DNA from: Chitinophaga sp. CF418
Lineage (GTDB): Bacteria; Bacteroidota; Bacteroidia; Chitinophagales; Chitinophagaceae
DNA length: 64,000 bases
Direction of reading: 5' to 3'
Assembly (NCBI RefSeq): GCF_900142925.1
Contig: NZ_FRCN01000012.1
Span: forward strand, 1-64,000
Under the pieces are notes generated by a model that was not told the DNA's origin, ran no database searches, and was given only the letters and a program-made list of their open reading frames with translations. The position numbers were made by a program, and so were the translations under genes. Shown here piece by piece: positions 26,978 to 36,459 of the stretch. How positions within the stretch are numbered: position 1 is the stretch's first letter; each line of letters opens with the position of its first letter.

Positions 26978-27165
26978 ACTACGATGATATTATCTTCTTT
27001 GGTATTACGACAAATAAGCCATTCTACGTTAATATAGAATGGCTCAAGACGTAAAAGTACAAAACTTATCTTAATTCCTTCATCAACAGTGACCTGCTAT
27101 CCCGGTTTTATTTCCCCATTTCCCCCATTTTTCGTACCTTCAACCAACTCAAAATCAAACCGTTA

Positions 27166-28002
27166 ATGCCCAGACAAAACAGCATTATTCCATTATCCGG
27201 TCGCCTTGCCGACCTGGTCTACTACTACCGGAAAGACAAAAAAGGTAGAAAGAACTACTACGTCCGGCAAGCGCCGGAAGTAGTACACCAAAGCGCTGCC
27301 ACTAAAAAGACTGCCAGCGACTTCGGTACCGCCAGTAAAGCCAGTCGCCTGATCCGTCAGGCGCTAAAGCCATACACCAGTAAGTACAAAGACGAGAGCC
27401 TTCACTACCGTCTAAACACAGTATTGGCAGATATTTTGCGCCTGGACACAGCCCGTCCCGCCGGAGAGAAAAGACTTCTCCCGGAAAACATGTCCGCCTT
27501 AACCGGTTTCCGGTTCAACAGCGAGGCACGTGTCCCGAAAATGGACTGCGTAGACATAAAAAAAGGTGAAAATATCAGTGTAAACATCCCCGGTACTAAT
27601 AAGGACATAACCGCAAAGGTGATCGCCTTATCCGTGAACTTTGAAGAAGGAAATATTCAACTCCGGGTCAGTGAGGCGGTGACAATCAAAGAAACAACAA
27701 CAATTATTATCGAAAGGGCCAGTAACCTTACCATACTCCTGCTCGAAGTACAACAATCCCTGGACATTATCAGCGTCCTGGAACCCACTCCTATACCCAC
27801 ACAGACCAGGGTCAGACCTAAATTACAGGTCCAACCTAAGTCCATGTCAAAGATATCCCTACTTCGTCCTAACGCCTACCCCAATACAGGTAGAAAGCGT
27901 CGTATTATCTCCCGGTTAGTCCGACAGCGATCCCCAATTCTAACCCTCTCAGCTCCGCTAAGCCCTTCAAACGACCTATCGCCGAGTAACCGGGGTAGGT
28001 AG
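27166..28002 (+). CDS. Basic protein of unknown function, Chitinophagaceae-type
   Basis: This 278-residue basic protein has an N-terminal phrase GRLADLVYYYRKDKKG then YYVRQAPEVVHQSAATKKTA and SDFGTASKASRLIRQAL, which marks a recurrent family in Chitinophaga relatives. The middle (about residues 130-180) is beta-rich (ISVNIPGTNKDITAKVIALS), and the C-terminus is low-complexity and basic (RPKLQVQPKS...RLVRQRSP). No signal peptide is present. Its role is unknown; the first segment recalls small proteins often found near phage or integrated genes. The last 98 nt overlap the 3' end of uxuA on the other strand. Confidence 0.6.
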   Translation: MPRQNSIIPLSGRLADLVYYYRKDKKGRKNYYVRQAPEVVHQSAATKKTASDFGTASKASRLIRQALKPYTSKYKDESLHYRLNTVLADILRLDTARPAGEKRLLPENMSALTGFRFNSEARVPKMDCVDIKKGENISVNIPGTNKDITAKVIALSVNFEEGNIQLRVSEAVTIKETTTIIIERASNLTILLLEVQQSLDIISVLEPTPIPTQTRVRPKLQVQPKSMSKISLLRPNAYPNTGRKRRIISRLVRQRSPILTLSAPLSPSNDLSPSNRGR

Positions 28003-29071
28003 TCTTTGCAAGATCGTCCAACATCTGGTGACCATGATCCGGCCGCATGGGAAGCGTATGCCCTTTCCGCTGCATTAACAGCACTAATTCCTTCACAACA
28101 GCATACATATCCACAATCCCCTCCAGGTGATCCGATTCAAAGAAGTTACCCGCCGCATCCTGTTGGGTATTACGCAGGTGAACAAAGTGGATACGGTCCC
28201 CGAATTGCCGCACCATCTCCGGCAGATGATTATCTTTTCGCACTCCAAAAGATCCGGTACAGAAGCATAATCCATTCGCAGACGAAGGAACGGCATTTAA
28301 CAAAGCTTCCACATCAGCAGCAGTGCTTAGAATACGCGGCAGCCCAAGTACAGGAAAAGGCGGATCATCCGGATGAATAGCCAGCCGTACGCCCGCAGCT
28401 TCCGCAACAGGCGCCACCTCCCGGAGAAAAAAGTACAGGTGTTCCCTTAACTTATCAGCATTAATCCCTTTATAAGTGTCCAGTGCCGCCAGCACTTCAG
28501 CAGCCGTAAAAGGCACATCACTCCCCGGCAATCCCAATAACGCATTTTTATAAAGCGTCGCCTTTTCCCCCTCAGTCATATGCTTCAGCAAAGCTGTAGC
28601 GGCTTCAATCTCGCCAGAAGTATAATCCTGGGCTGCACCCGGTCTTTCCAGCATAAACAGGTCAAAAGCAACGAAGGCAGAGCGCTCATAACGTAATGCC
28701 TTACTGCCATCGGGTAAGGTGTAGTTAACGTCAGTCCTCACCCAGTCCAGCACCGGCATGAAATTGTAGGTCACCACTTTCAGGCCGCATTTCGCAACGT
28801 TCAACAAACTTTGTTTATAGTTGGCAATGTGCCGCTGATAATCACCGGATTGCTTTTTAATATCCTCACTCACCGGCAGACTTTCAATCACCGTCCAGTC
28901 CATGCCGGCGGCGGCAATTTCTTTTTTTCGCTTGAGGATCTCCGGTACTGTCCATACCTCTCCTACAGGTATGTGATGCAACGCTGTCACCACACCTGTA
29001 CATCCTGCCTGCCTGATATCCCGCAAACTTACCGGATCATTAGGGCCAAACCAGCGCATTGTTTTCTCCAT
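27905..29071 (-). CDS. uxuA: Mannonate dehydratase
   Basis: The enzyme converts D-mannonate to 2-keto-3-deoxy-D-gluconate, the last specific step of glucuronate breakdown. The 388-residue product starts MEKTMRWFGPNDPVSLRDIR and carries the family blocks GVVTALHHIP, YNFMPVLDWVRTD, IHPDDPPFPVLGLPRI, CFCTGSFG, FVHLRNTQ and MRPDHGHQMLDDL, which hold the metal-binding His and Cys residues. An upstream ATG at 29080 would add three residues; the start at 29071 matches known UxuA proteins. It follows the SusD gene on the same strand after 169 nt that contain a hairpin, so it may have its own promoter. Its substrate supply fits the GH67 gene nearby. Confidence 0.97.
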   Translation of the reverse strand: MEKTMRWFGPNDPVSLRDIRQAGCTGVVTALHHIPVGEVWTVPEILKRKKEIAAAGMDWTVIESLPVSEDIKKQSGDYQRHIANYKQSLLNVAKCGLKVVTYNFMPVLDWVRTDVNYTLPDGSKALRYERSAFVAFDLFMLERPGAAQDYTSGEIEAATALLKHMTEGEKATLYKNALLGLPGSDVPFTAAEVLAALDTYKGINADKLREHLYFFLREVAPVAEAAGVRLAIHPDDPPFPVLGLPRILSTAADVEALLNAVPSSANGLCFCTGSFGVRKDNHLPEMVRQFGDRIHFVHLRNTQQDAAGNFFESDHLEGIVDMYAVVKELVLLMQRKGHTLPMRPDHGHQMLDDLAKTTYPGYSAIGRLKGLAELRGLELGIAVGLTGR

Positions 29072-29175
29072 CAATAACATTAGCTATAGTATTACTCTCT
29101 ATTAAACGAATATTGTTTTTTATCTGATGTGTTGCCGACTCTGCCCACTGCATTTAAATCGACGGATGAAAGGGC

Positions 29176-29204
29176 AATGCCTGCAGCATAATACCGCAGG
29201 CATT
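29176..29204 (-). terminator. Possible terminator/attenuating hairpin between susD and uxuA
   Basis: A 9-bp inverted repeat AATGCCTGC / GCAGGCATT has an 11-nt loop. On the minus strand it lies just past the SusD stop but is followed by GCCCTTTC rather than a U-run, so termination would be partial. Confidence 0.5.
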
Positions 29205-29239
29205 TTTATCTACCTATGAACAATCTTGGAGAAACCCCG

Positions 29240-31057
29240 TCAATACCCCGGGTTCTGATACTGCGCCTTATTCAGATCAGCTACAGCATCCAGCTGCCCC
29301 TTGGGAATAGGCCGTAACACATGAATAGCCTTAATACCATTAGCCGCATCCGGATTATGCAATTTCACCCTTTCAATCAGTTTACCACGCACTGCCAGGT
29401 CAGGCCAGCGCATGCTTTCACCACACAGCTCACGGGTACGCTCATCCAATATAAAATCCAGCGTGATCTGTGCTACGTCATTCACCTTAATTGCATTATA
29501 ACGATTAGTTACTTCATCAGCACTCAATCCCGGACGATACGCTGCTCTCTGTTTTAACACATTGATCAGCCCCACAGCATCCGCAGGATGATTATCCCCC
29601 AACGCTGCTTCGGCCGCGAGCAGATATACTTCTGATAATTTACTGACTACGAAAGGTCTTCCACCCTGGTCATTTGCTGCCAGCTTACCGGGATCTTCAT
29701 ACTTACTCAGACTGGGATACATATTCCTTGTCACCGCCGGATCGATCGATCCTCCTATCAAATAGAATTCACGGGGAGCGATCACCCGGTATGGCTTCAA
29801 CTTCGGTCCTGCCGGCGATATCCCATTCAATGAATCAGCAATACGATCCGTCTTTGCCAGGATGAAGGCTGTATCTACATTCGCTGTAAACCCTCCCCCT
29901 GTCTGTGACGCGATATACACCGTCCGGAATGAACCATCATAACGACTATCATTTGTCTTGTCTGCAAAAGCCACATTATACAGCCATGCCGTAGGACAAA
30001 AACGTCTGATCGGGCGACCGTATTGCACCGTTCTCACCACAACAGGCTGTGTCGTAGAAGTAGCCAGCGGCGCTCTCACAGAGGTATAATCTCCCACAAA
30101 ATCATTGTTGGCATCAATACCCTTTGTACCACCGATGCCATTGGGATTACCCACCTCATTAGCATTGTTATTACCGGGAATACGCTCCACAGCATACAGG
30201 ATCTCCGCATTATAATCATTCCCCGGCCTATGTACGTCGGCATAGTTCTGCTGCAGGGCAACACCGTATAATCCCTGATTATTGATCAGCTCCATAGCTG
30301 CATTGTAGGCATTCGTGAAATCTGAGGGCTGTTTTGCCGCAGAATAGGCCCGGTGAATGTAAGCCTTCGACAGCAGGTGTAAAGCGGCTGCTTTGGACAG
30401 TTTAAAGGCATTGGTGGGCCTTTTGTCGGGCAGGTTCTGACTGGCAAAAACAAGATCGTCTATAATGACATTATAATCCTTCACCAGCACATCCGCTACC
30501 GGCAATCTGTTGAACCCCTGGAAAGCCACTTCATTGAACTTCAGATCGCCGCTTCCCAAATCTAAAGGCACCGCGCCGAACTGCTGCACCAGCAGCATAT
30601 AATACAGTGCTCGTAAGAAGCGCGCCTCCCCGAGTATCACCTTCCGCTGATCTTCACTGATAGCCACTTCCGGCGCAAACTGCACCACCGCATTCGCCAG
30701 GTTGATATTTGAATAGTTCCTGTTCCACGGAGTCTGAATAGCGCCATTCGCAAAGTCCAGCGTATAATTACCCAGGGTCAGGAAATCCTGCGTACCACCG
30801 GCCCCATTCCTGGGCTGCTCTGCATAGGTATATTCATCGGTCCCATCTACGGTAATAGCCACAGCTCCCTCAGGACCAAAGTCATATCGCATACCGGAGT
30901 ACAGCGCGTTCACCGCATTCTGCAAACCTGCCGGCGTCTTGAAGTATGCTACGGAAAACACCGTATATGGATGCTCTTCCAGTTTCTTGTTACAACCGGC
31001 CACTGTCAACAGTAATCCTCCGGCCATCATCGTCATAAGCTTATATATAGGCTTCAT
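29240..31057 (-). CDS. SusD/RagB-family lipoprotein, glucuronate locus
   Basis: This 605-residue surface lipoprotein has a lipobox ending LLTVAGC with lipidated Cys22, then NKK. SusD landmarks are present: YFKTPAGLQNAVNALYSGM, ILGEARFLRALYYMLLVQ, FVVSKLSEVYLLAAEAAL, and RTRELCGESMRWPDLAVRGK near the C-terminus. It binds the oligosaccharide for the SusC encoded upstream, whose stop lies 15 nt before it. The receptor pair plausibly imports glucuronic-acid-decorated xylo-oligosaccharides, judging from the GH67 and UxuA genes around it. Confidence 0.95.
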   Translation of the reverse strand: MKPIYKLMTMMAGGLLLTVAGCNKKLEEHPYTVFSVAYFKTPAGLQNAVNALYSGMRYDFGPEGAVAITVDGTDEYTYAEQPRNGAGGTQDFLTLGNYTLDFANGAIQTPWNRNYSNINLANAVVQFAPEVAISEDQRKVILGEARFLRALYYMLLVQQFGAVPLDLGSGDLKFNEVAFQGFNRLPVADVLVKDYNVIIDDLVFASQNLPDKRPTNAFKLSKAAALHLLSKAYIHRAYSAAKQPSDFTNAYNAAMELINNQGLYGVALQQNYADVHRPGNDYNAEILYAVERIPGNNNANEVGNPNGIGGTKGIDANNDFVGDYTSVRAPLATSTTQPVVVRTVQYGRPIRRFCPTAWLYNVAFADKTNDSRYDGSFRTVYIASQTGGGFTANVDTAFILAKTDRIADSLNGISPAGPKLKPYRVIAPREFYLIGGSIDPAVTRNMYPSLSKYEDPGKLAANDQGGRPFVVSKLSEVYLLAAEAALGDNHPADAVGLINVLKQRAAYRPGLSADEVTNRYNAIKVNDVAQITLDFILDERTRELCGESMRWPDLAVRGKLIERVKLHNPDAANGIKAIHVLRPIPKGQLDAVADLNKAQYQNPGY

Positions 31058-31072
31058 ATGCTTGCAAATGAT

Positions 31073-34000
31073 TTAAAGTGAGATATTCGCGCCAAGCGTA
31101 AAAGTCCGCGTAGGCGGTGTGCTGGGCCCTAAGGTGATAGAACCGTTACCGTTCGTGTTCGCACGGATATTACCCGGATCAGCAACACCCTGTGTGCCGG
31201 TACCCGTTCCTTCCGGATCAATGCCTGTCTTATGTTTAAACGGAGAGAACAGCGTAGCGACATTATCCACCGTGAAGTACAGCCTGATAGACTGTGCATT
31301 CAGGCGCTTCAGTAACTCCGGATTAAAAGTATATCCCAGGTTAATGCTCCTGATCTTCACGAAAGTTGCATCATAATACCCCAGCGTAGTCCATGCAGTA
31401 CTGATACTGCTGATACTGGCCTGTGGTTTCGGGAACCAGTTGGAAGGATTATCCGGTGTCCAGTAATCCACTTTGATACCATTACGTTTGCCATCCATTA
31501 CCGTCAGGTAGGCAGCATTCGGCTGATGGATCTGGCTGATCAACATCCCTCCGAAACGTGCATACATCACCACACTCAGATCAATGCCCTTATAGGCAAA
31601 CCTGTTGGTCAATCCACCCTGCAGTCTGGCATCCATACTGCCAATCACATAGCGGTCGTACAATGCACTGATCTGGCCATCAGGTTTTCCATCCGGACCA
31701 CTATGATCTTCAAACCTGATCTGTCCCGGCACAGCACCATATTTCGCAGCCTCTGCTGCTTCATTGGTCTGCCAGATGCCTAGCTTCTTGTAATCATAAA
31801 TAGCCGACATAGGATGTCCTACAAACAGCTGGTTCGCTACATCCTGGGTTACCTGGTTGCTTAATTTCAGGATCTTGTTCCTGTTGAAGAAGAGGTTCAG
31901 ATCAGTGGTCCAGGAGAACCCGCTCTTTGACCTGATGTTGACAGACGATACGCTAAACTCCATCCCCTTGTTCTGCATTTCACCGATGTTCGTCTGGTAA
32001 GCGCCCGCTACACCCGAAGTAGGCGGAAGGGTTACACTATACAGTATCCTGTTGGTTTTGGCATAATAATAATCTATACTACCTGTCAACCTGTCTTTGA
32101 ACAGGCCGAAGTCTACACCCACATTGCGTGTCTGTGTATACTCCCATTGCAGGTTCGGATTAGGCAATGTATTTACCTGGTAACCCGTCACAATACTGCT
32201 GCCATAGTTGTACCTGATCACATTGCCTGGCGCCGTCAGGAAGTTATTGTTGGTCACAAGTCCCAATGATGCATATGGATTAACAGCCTGGTTGGATGTT
32301 TGTCCCCAGCCCGCCCGCAGCTTCAGGTTAGACAGATACTTCACCTTACTCATAAACGCTTCCTTACTGATATTCCAGCCTGCGGATACCGCCGGATAGG
32401 AATGCCATTTCTGACCCACTGCTAATCTTGAAGAACCATCCATACGACCCGTCAGTGTGAACATATAACGATCGTCAAAAACGTAATTGATCCTCGCCAT
32501 ATAAGACAACAATGCCCATGAACTTTCACTGCCACTCACAACAGCTGCAGGTGTTACATTGGATTGTGCCAGGTTATAGAATTGTACAAAATCTTCATTG
32601 ATAGAGTCTTTGGATACTTGTGTATTATGCATATGGTTCTCCTGTACGCTGTACAATCCTGTAAAGCTGATACGATGCTTCTGTGCGATGGTCTTGTCGT
32701 AATACAACAGGTGCTCCAGTGTATATCCCCACGATTCTTCATTGTTTACAGAGGCCGTATTCCCCTTGAAACCACGGAAGAACGCGGGATTGGCAGGAGT
32801 ATTAGCACTCTGGAACTGGTCGCTTTCCTGCTGACGGTAACTCAGACCCAGGTTCACCCGGTAACGCAGTCCATCCAATATCTCATATTCACCATACAGG
32901 CTGTTGTTGGTAGTCAGCCTGCGCACTTTGTCCACCCAGTTATTGTTGTTCCTTTGCAGCAACAGCGGACTATAAGTCGGATAGTTATTATCATCTACAT
33001 TCCCATTCGGCAATGGAATAACAGCGCCAGTACTGTCATATGCCGGCATCAGCGGACTCATTGCCAGTATGGGGAACATCGTGGCAGCGGCCACAAACTG
33101 TGAACCATTGGTAACGCCCACCTGGTTGAGGGTTGTAATCCCCACCTTGATCCGCTTGCCGATACGGCTGTCAATCGTCGCCCTGAGGGAATAACGGGTA
33201 AAATCCTGTCCCGGCAATACGGCCTTCTCTTTATAATAACCACCCCCCAGAGAGAAGTTATTACCGCCGTGCCCGCCTGTTACAGTGATGTTATGATTAG
33301 TACGATATCCTGTGCCATACATCAGATCCTGCCAGTCAGTAGTCCTGCCGCTGGCAATGGACTTCTGTTCTTCCGGCATATAACCCTGTCCCCAGGTAGA
33401 AGTATTACGCATCGCCTGGTACTCCTGCGCGTTGAATACCGGGTATTGGTTGGCTACAGTGCTGACTCCATGATAACCGCTGTAAGCGATCCTTGTATCG
33501 CCACTCTTACCACGTCTGGTCGTAACGATGATCACACCGTTAGCGCCCCTGGAACCATAGATAGCAGTAGCAGAAGCATCTTTGAGCACATCAATGGATG
33601 TGATATCATCAGGATTCAGATCATTGAGCGTTCCTTCAAAAGGAATACCATCTACCACGAACAATGGTTCATTGGAACCACTGATGGACCTTGTGCCTCT
33701 AACCCTGATCTGTGCGCCTGAACCGGGAGTAGTACCGGCACGCTGAATTTCCAGACCTGCCGCCCGTCCCTGTAATGCCTGCTGCAGGTTAGCTGCCGGC
33801 ACTTCACGCAAGGTGGTTTCATTCACTGAAACTATTGACCCGGTTACGTCTTTCCTCTTCTGTGTACCATATCCCACTACTACCACTTCTCCTATATCTT
33901 TTGCCACAGGCAACAGTTGTACATTCACTTCTGTTCTGCCGCCCACTACAACCTCCTTCTCTCCAAATCCCATACTTGATACTATGAGCACAGCCTGTGG

Positions 34001-34246
34001 TCCGGCTGTAATGGTAAACTCCCCGTTAACGTTGGTCACAGTACCATTCGCTGTCCCCTTTACCTGTACTGTTGCTCCGATAATTGCTGTCCCCAGGTCA
34101 CTGATAACCCTGCCTTTAATTGTTTTATCCTGCTGAGCAAAACTTACCGCAGGAAAGGTAAGCTGGCAAAGTAGCATAACGGCCGCCCAGAAGACCGTAT
34201 ACTGCCACCATTTACCCTTACAGCATTGTAGATGTAGATTGACCAT
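31073..34246 (-). CDS. SusC/RagA-family TonB-dependent transporter, glucuronate locus
   Basis: This 1057-residue outer-membrane importer has a signal segment (KWWQYTVFWAAVMLLCQ..., residues about 12-38). A carboxypeptidase-D-like domain follows, then the box IGEVVVVGYGTQKRKDVTGS, a plug with PLFVVDGIPFEGTLNDLN and SATAIYGSRGANGVIIVTT, and a barrel ending TLGANISL. An ATG at 34309 would add 21 residues that lack leader character; the start at 34246 is preferred. A copy of the LacI-type operator lies 25 nt upstream of this start (34271-34284), so the regulator encoded divergently should control it. Confidence 0.94.
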   Translation of the reverse strand: MVNLHLQCCKGKWWQYTVFWAAVMLLCQLTFPAVSFAQQDKTIKGRVISDLGTAIIGATVQVKGTANGTVTNVNGEFTITAGPQAVLIVSSMGFGEKEVVVGGRTEVNVQLLPVAKDIGEVVVVGYGTQKRKDVTGSIVSVNETTLREVPAANLQQALQGRAAGLEIQRAGTTPGSGAQIRVRGTRSISGSNEPLFVVDGIPFEGTLNDLNPDDITSIDVLKDASATAIYGSRGANGVIIVTTRRGKSGDTRIAYSGYHGVSTVANQYPVFNAQEYQAMRNTSTWGQGYMPEEQKSIASGRTTDWQDLMYGTGYRTNHNITVTGGHGGNNFSLGGGYYKEKAVLPGQDFTRYSLRATIDSRIGKRIKVGITTLNQVGVTNGSQFVAAATMFPILAMSPLMPAYDSTGAVIPLPNGNVDDNNYPTYSPLLLQRNNNNWVDKVRRLTTNNSLYGEYEILDGLRYRVNLGLSYRQQESDQFQSANTPANPAFFRGFKGNTASVNNEESWGYTLEHLLYYDKTIAQKHRISFTGLYSVQENHMHNTQVSKDSINEDFVQFYNLAQSNVTPAAVVSGSESSWALLSYMARINYVFDDRYMFTLTGRMDGSSRLAVGQKWHSYPAVSAGWNISKEAFMSKVKYLSNLKLRAGWGQTSNQAVNPYASLGLVTNNNFLTAPGNVIRYNYGSSIVTGYQVNTLPNPNLQWEYTQTRNVGVDFGLFKDRLTGSIDYYYAKTNRILYSVTLPPTSGVAGAYQTNIGEMQNKGMEFSVSSVNIRSKSGFSWTTDLNLFFNRNKILKLSNQVTQDVANQLFVGHPMSAIYDYKKLGIWQTNEAAEAAKYGAVPGQIRFEDHSGPDGKPDGQISALYDRYVIGSMDARLQGGLTNRFAYKGIDLSVVMYARFGGMLISQIHQPNAAYLTVMDGKRNGIKVDYWTPDNPSNWFPKPQASISSISTAWTTLGYYDATFVKIRSINLGYTFNPELLKRLNAQSIRLYFTVDNVATLFSPFKHKTGIDPEGTGTGTQGVADPGNIRANTNGNGSITLGPSTPPTRTFTLGANISL

Positions 34247-34270
34247 TTTCCCGTATTTGATTGATGTAAA

Positions 34271-34284
34271 TGAAATCGGTTGTA
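34271..34284. promoter_or_regulatory. LacI-type operator, copy 1 (upstream of susC)
   Basis: The sequence TGAAATCGGTTGTA matches the palindrome TACAAYCGRTTGTA at 12 of 14 positions. It lies 25 nt before the SusC start. The central CG and flanking inverted half-sites are typical of LacI-family operators. Confidence 0.65.
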
Positions 34285-34560
34285 ATGTACAATAAGTCAA
34301 TACCAGCATTGATTACACACAGGAATGTACCGCATAGCCCTCCGGGCTACTTACGCAAGTGAATTGCCAGTAGTTACGAAGTCACAGTAAAGGGTTGCTA
34401 ATAGCCTTGAGCAGGCAGGAAATGAGCTTTCTGTTTTTCATTAAACCGTTGGCACTAGCCTTCTTTCGTTTATTTCGTGGAACCCTTGAAAATGTGCTTA
34501 CATAGTGGAATCTTTAAATCAGCGTTTTCACACAACGAATATAATACTTTTCATAAAAAT

Positions 34561-34574
34561 TACAACCGATTGTA
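34561..34574. promoter_or_regulatory. LacI-type operator, copy 2 (upstream of the regulator gene)
   Basis: TACAACCGATTGTA is the full palindrome TACAAYCGRTTGTA with a CG centre. It lies 52 nt before the LacI start, consistent with self-control. The wider gap 34247-34625 holds only this site, copy 1 and presumed divergent promoters. Confidence 0.75.
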
Positions 34575-34625
34575 TTTTTTCCATAAAATATTTCTGCTTT
34601 TATTTGCACGGGAAACACTCTTGTC

Positions 34626-35657
34626 ATGTCAGAAGAAAAAGAAATCACGATCTACGATATAGCCAAACATCTGAACATTTCACCTACGACGGTCAGTCGC
34701 GGGTTGAAAGACCATCCCACTATTAATATAAAGACCCGTAAAAAGATCGCTGAAGCCGCCCGGCAGCTGGGCTATCGTTCCAATACCTTTGCCAGCAGCC
34801 TGCGTAGCAAACGTACCCAGACACTGGGCGTTATTGTACCAAGGCTCAATAGTAGTTTCATGTCTTCTGTATTGGCCGGCATGGAGAATGCGGCCAGCAG
34901 GGAGGGTTATAACCTGATCATCGCACAGTCACTGGAGCAGGCAGACAAGGAAATGGAGAACGTAATGACCATGTTTAACAAAAGAGTAGACGGACTGCTG
35001 GTATCCCTGGCCCATAGCTCAGAGAACGTCCGGCATTTCGATGTGTTCTTTAATAAAAAGATCCCTGTCATCTTCTTTGACCGTGTAGCCGCTCATCCCG
35101 ACAGCACCAGTATTATTATAGATAACTTCACCGCGGCCTACCAGGTCACCCGGCACCTCATTATGCAGGGCCATAAACGTATTATGCACCTGGGAGGCAA
35201 TATGTTACTGAATGTTTATTCCGAAAGACTAAGAGGCTACAAACAGGCCTTGCAGGACCATAAACTACCTTTCGACGAAAAACTGGTCATAACAGGCACC
35301 CTCACCGAAGAATGCGGCACAGATGTCGCCAAACAGCTTCTGAAACTGAAACCCAAAGACAGGCCGGAAGCCGTCTTCTCTGCCAACGACACTGCCGCCG
35401 TTTACTGCATGATAGCCCTCAGGAACGCCGGTGTCAACATCCCGGAAAACATCGCCTTTGCCGGCTTCAATAATGACCCTATCAGCAGAGTAATAGAACC
35501 CAACCTCACTACCGTGAACTATCCCGGTTACAACATGGGACAGGCTGCAGTCGCCAGCCTTGCCAGCCACCTGAACGGGGATACTAACATCACCAATACC
35601 AATACGATTGTACTGAGATCTGAGCTGATCATCAGAGCGTCTTCAGGAAAGAGGTAA
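34626..35657 (+). CDS. LacI/GalR-family transcriptional regulator of the glucuronate locus
   Basis: This is a 343-residue DNA-binding repressor or activator. The N-terminal helix-turn-helix (residues 5-55) reads ITIYDIAKHLNISPTTVSRG with the hinge-side phrase GYRSNTFASSLRSKRT. A periplasmic-binding-protein-like effector domain follows (about 62-340; TLGVIVPRLNSSFMSSVLAG, VDGLLVSLAHSS, VIFFDRV, AGFNNDPISRVIEPNLTTV). It probably senses a sugar acid or oligosaccharide from glucuronoxylan. It lies divergent from susC and upstream of the GH67 operon. Three matching operator-like palindromes sit before its own gene, susC and GH67, which strongly suggests one regulon. Confidence 0.95.
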   Translation: MSEEKEITIYDIAKHLNISPTTVSRGLKDHPTINIKTRKKIAEAARQLGYRSNTFASSLRSKRTQTLGVIVPRLNSSFMSSVLAGMENAASREGYNLIIAQSLEQADKEMENVMTMFNKRVDGLLVSLAHSSENVRHFDVFFNKKIPVIFFDRVAAHPDSTSIIIDNFTAAYQVTRHLIMQGHKRIMHLGGNMLLNVYSERLRGYKQALQDHKLPFDEKLVITGTLTEECGTDVAKQLLKLKPKDRPEAVFSANDTAAVYCMIALRNAGVNIPENIAFAGFNNDPISRVIEPNLTTVNYPGYNMGQAAVASLASHLNGDTNITNTNTIVLRSELIIRASSGKR

Positions 35658-35728
35658 TAATATCAGCACAATTGTGCCCCGATTTGAGCTGATTAGCAGG
35701 GAGCTACCAGGTGAACAGGAAATAACCG

Positions 35729-36235
35729 CTACAACTTACACAGGATAGTGCATTTGCTAAGGTATTCCTTATTAAAGAACGTTGTATAATGCGCGGTCTT
35801 CCGCAATTCCATCGTCGCAATATTCAGCTCCCACACCGCGGCATCAAGATATGGTATACTCACTAACAACTCGACTGTAAACGCATCTTTCTGACGGATA
35901 TCAAATACGGGACTCGTATCAATCGTGGTTACAACACCTTCATCCCATACCGTTATTTCGAAATCTCCAGCCACTACCACCCACTTTTCATCTTCACTAA
36001 TCACCCCACAGGTCGGATCCCCATAAAACCAGTTCAGATATGTTACCTCCCGGGTATCCAGGTGAAGCAAATAAGCATTCTCCGAGAGGCTGACCATTCT
36101 AAGATTCTTACCTATGATATACTTATCCGACCCACCAAGAGTGAAATAAGCATTATATAAATTCGTAAACAATTCACACATAAGGGCTGCAAAAATAATA
36201 CATCTCTCCTTTAATATGCAAATTGCGGTAAACAT
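35729..36235 (-). CDS. Hypothetical beta-rich protein
   Basis: This frame of 168 codons encodes a mostly beta protein with DKYIIGKNLRMVSLSENAYLL, HLDTREVTYLNWFYGDP, DEKWVVVAGDFEITVWDE and LDAAVWELNIATMELRK, a pattern like one or two propeller blades or a small immunity-type fold. No family is recognised. The first 18 residues are Cys-rich and poorly matched to a real N-terminus, so an ATG at 36181 (MCELFTNLYNAYF) may be the start. It lies between the LacI gene and the GH67 operon on the opposite strand, and its 5' end touches an interspersed repeat. Confidence 0.5.
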   Translation of the reverse strand: MFTAICILKERCIIFAALMCELFTNLYNAYFTLGGSDKYIIGKNLRMVSLSENAYLLHLDTREVTYLNWFYGDPTCGVISEDEKWVVVAGDFEITVWDEGVVTTIDTSPVFDIRQKDAFTVELLVSIPYLDAAVWELNIATMELRKTAHYTTFFNKEYLSKCTILCKL

Positions 36236-36237
36236 AT

Positions 36238-36295
36238 GCCCACCTACGGCAGTCGGCTTGAACTAAAGGCCGTCCCCCATCCATAAGCCCTCCTA
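36238..36295. repeat. Interspersed repeat, copy A
   Basis: This stretch of about 57 nt begins GCCCACCTACGGCAGTCGGC and recurs in the same direction at 36633-36690 with roughly 80 percent identity. The two copies flank a structured element at 36307-36459. The shared parts are GCCCACCTACGGC, GTCGGCTTGAA, AGGCC and the TCCCCC tract. Confidence 0.75.
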
Positions 36296-36306
36296 ATGTA
36301 GCGGAT

Positions 36307-36459
36307 GGTTTCAGGTGGAGACCAAAGGGCCTTATCCCTTTGAGAGTGCTGATACGATTGACCAGGGGTTTAATAACTATTCAAAAGCCAACCACGATTG
36401 AGAAAGCCCAATAGTAAGGTCCTCGAAAAGGGATACAGCCCGTGGTCCCACCTGAAACC
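36307..36459 (+). ncRNA. Candidate structured RNA (about 153 nt), unassigned
   Basis: The ends GGTTTCAGGTGG and CCACCTGAAACC pair over 12 bp. After one bulged A the pairing continues with GACCA (36320-36324) and TGGTC (36443-36447). Inside are a 6-bp hairpin AAAGGG/CCCTTT (36324-36341; its first A is shared with the GACCA arm, so not all pairs form at once) and a nested arm GACC...GGTC (36360-36421) holding ACTATT/AATAGT (36376-36415). The arms are nested in order, which is unlikely by chance. It matches no RNA family that I can name. It lies in a non-coding 543-nt gap and could instead be a folded mobile repeat. The strand is uncertain; plus is given because all pairs read cleanly that way. 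Confidence 0.45.

Noticed and set aside
36307..36459. Retron non-coding RNA, because the 12-bp closing stem resembles retron a1/a2 ends
   Set aside because: No reverse transcriptase gene lies in or near the region, and the conserved branch-point context is not seen.
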